DNA from: G963663365 sp963663365
Lineage (GTDB): Bacteria; Hinthialibacterota; Hinthialibacteria; Hinthialibacterales; G963663365
Length of the DNA: 64,000 nucleotides
Direction of reading: 5' to 3'
NCBI GenBank assembly: GCA_963663365.2
Contig: CAXXIH010000008.1
Location: forward strand, 2,418,001 to 2,482,000
Under the pieces are notes generated by a model. It was not told the origin of the DNA. It saw only the letters and a program-made list of their open reading frames with translations, and made no database searches. Shown in pieces: positions 62,538 to 64,000 of the stretch (the first letter of the stretch is position 1; every line of letters starts with the position of its first letter). A program made the position numbers and the translations under genes.

Positions 62538-64000
62538 TTGAGACAATCCTCCGCACTACTCCTTTCCGCCAGCCTCTCCATCGCGGCCGCAATTCTCATT
62601 GCGACGGCAGCGTTTTTGCTTGGTGGGCGGTTGGGTGTCTGGCAGTGGCTCTTCTACGGCGGGGCCCTGCTCACGGTGCTGGCAGCACTCTATCCCTTCC
62701 GCCAGGCAACCTGGGGGTCCCGTCGCTGGATGCGCAGCCTGCTGGGACGAAGTGCCGCTACGAGCGAAGACGAAACGGAGGCAAAAGAACTGCCCGCCTT
62801 TCCCAACGAAATCGCGTCGATCTTCGAGGAACGCCTCCAACAGGTCGAACGACGGGAACGGGAACTGGCCGATCGGCTCGCCGGATACCATCAATGGTTC
62901 GAGTTTCCGCCGCCTCTCGACCTCGCCGAGATCACGCCCGCGACTCCGGAATTGCTCGAACGGGATCGGAAGCTCGACCAATTGCTGGAGGAACGCACCC
63001 GGGACCTCTACGAGAAAATCCGCACGAACGAGTATTCGCCGGAAGGAAGCTTCGACGTCCGACTCGTTCGTGATGATGTGTATGTCCTCGTGGGCGAGAT
63101 CGCGATCCTCTATGGAGACGATCCCAAGCACCCACTGGCCGGTGTCAGCAGCGAGCGAGTTCTCCGGGCGGCCGGGCGTTGCTGCCTGAAATTTCTCGTT
63201 GAATTGGAAAAGCTGCCGTTGGGGATCCGCAACTACGACATTGTCGACATCTACGGTTATGTCCGCCAGGCGGTCAATGTCTACGGACTCTATCGCTCCG
63301 CTCGCCCCTACATGCCCTGGTTCCGTGGTGCCTACTACGGAACTTGGGTCGCCATGGGGGCCAATCCTCTGGCCCTCGGAGCGTGGTGGTTCGTCAGTGC
63401 CCTCGGCACCAAGGGTGCATCGACGGTGGCCACGAACGTGGCTAACCGTTGGGCCCTCAGCTTCCTCCACGATATCGTTCGCGTCATCGGCTACGAGGTG
63501 GCAGGCATCTACGATCAGAGCCTGCGATACCGCGATCCCAACTGGTGCTTTGCCGCCGAATTGACTGAACTCGTCCAGTCCTTTCCGAGCTCTGAACAGT
63601 CCTTCCGCCGAGCCCTGAGTCTGATCGGCGCCCTCCAACTTCAGAACGAGTACGACCGCATCTTTTTCTTCCGCTGCATTGTCGAAGGGAAAAAGCCCGG
63701 CCTCAAACGCTCGCAGGCCGCCGACCTGTTGCCCGAGCAACGCCGAGAGATCGCCGAACGTCTTGAGGCCTTTCTGGAGTCCAACATCTCCGATCCGAAC
63801 CCCAAGGCCGTGGGCCGCTGGCGGGCCGCTGTCGAAGACCGCCTCGACGTCGCCCTGACCCTTGACGGTCCAGTTGCCGCACCTCCGGAGAATGAGCAAC
63901 GTCACAACGCCTTGCGGTCCCTGGCCGGATACCTGCTCGAAATCAAGCAGGTCGAGCAAGAGTCGCTTCAGTCATTGTTGGAGTCCACTGCCCTCGCAGC
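62538..64000 (+). CDS. Two-TM protein with large soluble domain, partial at the right edge
   Basis: The frame is open from 62,496 and runs off the window, giving at least 487 residues. No ATG lies before an internal one at about 62,733, so TTG at 62,538 is the best start. Two TM helices come first (LLLSASLSIAAAILIATAAFLLG and WLFYGGALLTVLAALYPF), then a soluble region with a coiled segment (IFEERLQQVERRERELADRL). A hydrophobic patch, GANPLALGAWWFVSALGTKGAS, follows near 270. The rest is Arg/Glu-rich helical. It resembles GTPase-associated membrane proteins of Planctomycetes in layout only; no P-loop is present up to the window edge. A strong promoter lies upstream. Confidence 0.6.
   Translation, partial: MRQSSALLLSASLSIAAAILIATAAFLLGGRLGVWQWLFYGGALLTVLAALYPFRQATWGSRRWMRSLLGRSAATSEDETEAKELPAFPNEIASIFEERLQQVERRERELADRLAGYHQWFEFPPPLDLAEITPATPELLERDRKLDQLLEERTRDLYEKIRTNEYSPEGSFDVRLVRDDVYVLVGEIAILYGDDPKHPLAGVSSERVLRAAGRCCLKFLVELEKLPLGIRNYDIVDIYGYVRQAVNVYGLYRSARPYMPWFRGAYYGTWVAMGANPLALGAWWFVSALGTKGASTVATNVANRWALSFLHDIVRVIGYEVAGIYDQSLRYRDPNWCFAAELTELVQSFPSSEQSFRRALSLIGALQLQNEYDRIFFFRCIVEGKKPGLKRSQAADLLPEQRREIAERLEAFLESNISDPNPKAVGRWRAAVEDRLDVALTLDGPVAAPPENEQRHNALRSLAGYLLEIKQVEQESLQSLLESTALA

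Noticed and set aside
62556..63959. A 467-codon open frame on the minus strand
   Set aside because: The plus strand carries two TM helices, good codon structure and a strong promoter, so the minus frame is a shadow.
1..64000. CRISPR arrays
   Set aside because: No series of short, evenly spaced direct repeats was seen. Only the pairs listed among the features were found.

Overview
The window looks like two unrelated pieces of bacterial DNA joined near position 43,680. The left piece (1 to about 43,680) has moderate GC by eye and is built like a free-living, polysaccharide-degrading bacterium of the PVC / Hydrogenedentota / Sumerlaeota / Lentisphaerota kind: a short pseudopilin with a class III-type leader, many secreted glycoside hydrolases, sugar isomerases of the TIM-barrel type, UroD-like and Kelch/BNR proteins. 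The right piece (about 43,680 to 64,000) is visibly more GC-rich and carries planctomycete-style genes: a DUF5658-like membrane protein, a small membrane protein beginning with a QYSLRLML-type segment, a GH106-type rhamnosidase, and Tat-exported isomerase-like proteins. At the join a TolC-family gene (minus strand) and a heparinase-like gene (plus strand) are both cut, so a chimeric assembly is the simplest reading. No assignment below the phylum level is possible from sequence alone.

Left piece, in order: a partial YjbQ-like gene translationally coupled to a small lipoprotein; a sugar isomerase and a pseudopilin; a large secreted toroid/BNR protein; a Tat-exported phosphoesterase; a UroD-like gene downstream of an M16 peptidase; an alpha-galactosidase-like enzyme; a three-domain MFS-acyltransferase-acyl-CoA synthetase fusion (Aas-like); an orphan barstar-like gene; and a 5.4-kb island (16,577-22,073) bounded by a 62-bp perfect direct repeat of the 3' part of a tRNA-Arg(CCU) gene. 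The island holds a membrane-anchored unknown protein, a GMC-type oxidoreductase, an NAD-dependent epimerase and two SAM methyltransferases, and no integrase. After the tRNA come a Kelch protein, a DUF2339 membrane protein, a GlpA/GlpB-like flavoprotein pair, a xylose-isomerase-like gene with a clear terminator, GH2-like and GH78-like enzymes, and a heavy-metal RND efflux operon with two tandem outer-membrane factor genes, the first of which is truncated at the join.

Right piece, in order: the C-terminus of a heparinase-like protein; a DUF5658 C-terminal remnant; two tandem units of about 95 nt, each ending in an intrinsic terminator; the intact DUF5658-like gene; an M2/M3-type metallopeptidase; a tightly coupled four-gene ABC export-type operon (small membrane protein, large secreted/membrane protein, ATPase, permease); an RlmJ-like methyltransferase; a decayed region (53,935-55,305) with frameshifts and an internal-deleted duplication; a frameshifted Tat-exported isomerase-like gene; a GH106-like enzyme; an esterase; a membrane protein; and, behind a near-consensus sigma-70 promoter, a two-TM protein that leaves the window on the right.

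The best candidates for something undescribed are the integrase-less tRNA island with its five-gene cargo and the tandem terminator-ended units at 44.4-44.65 kb. Both are sequence observations; their function is inference.
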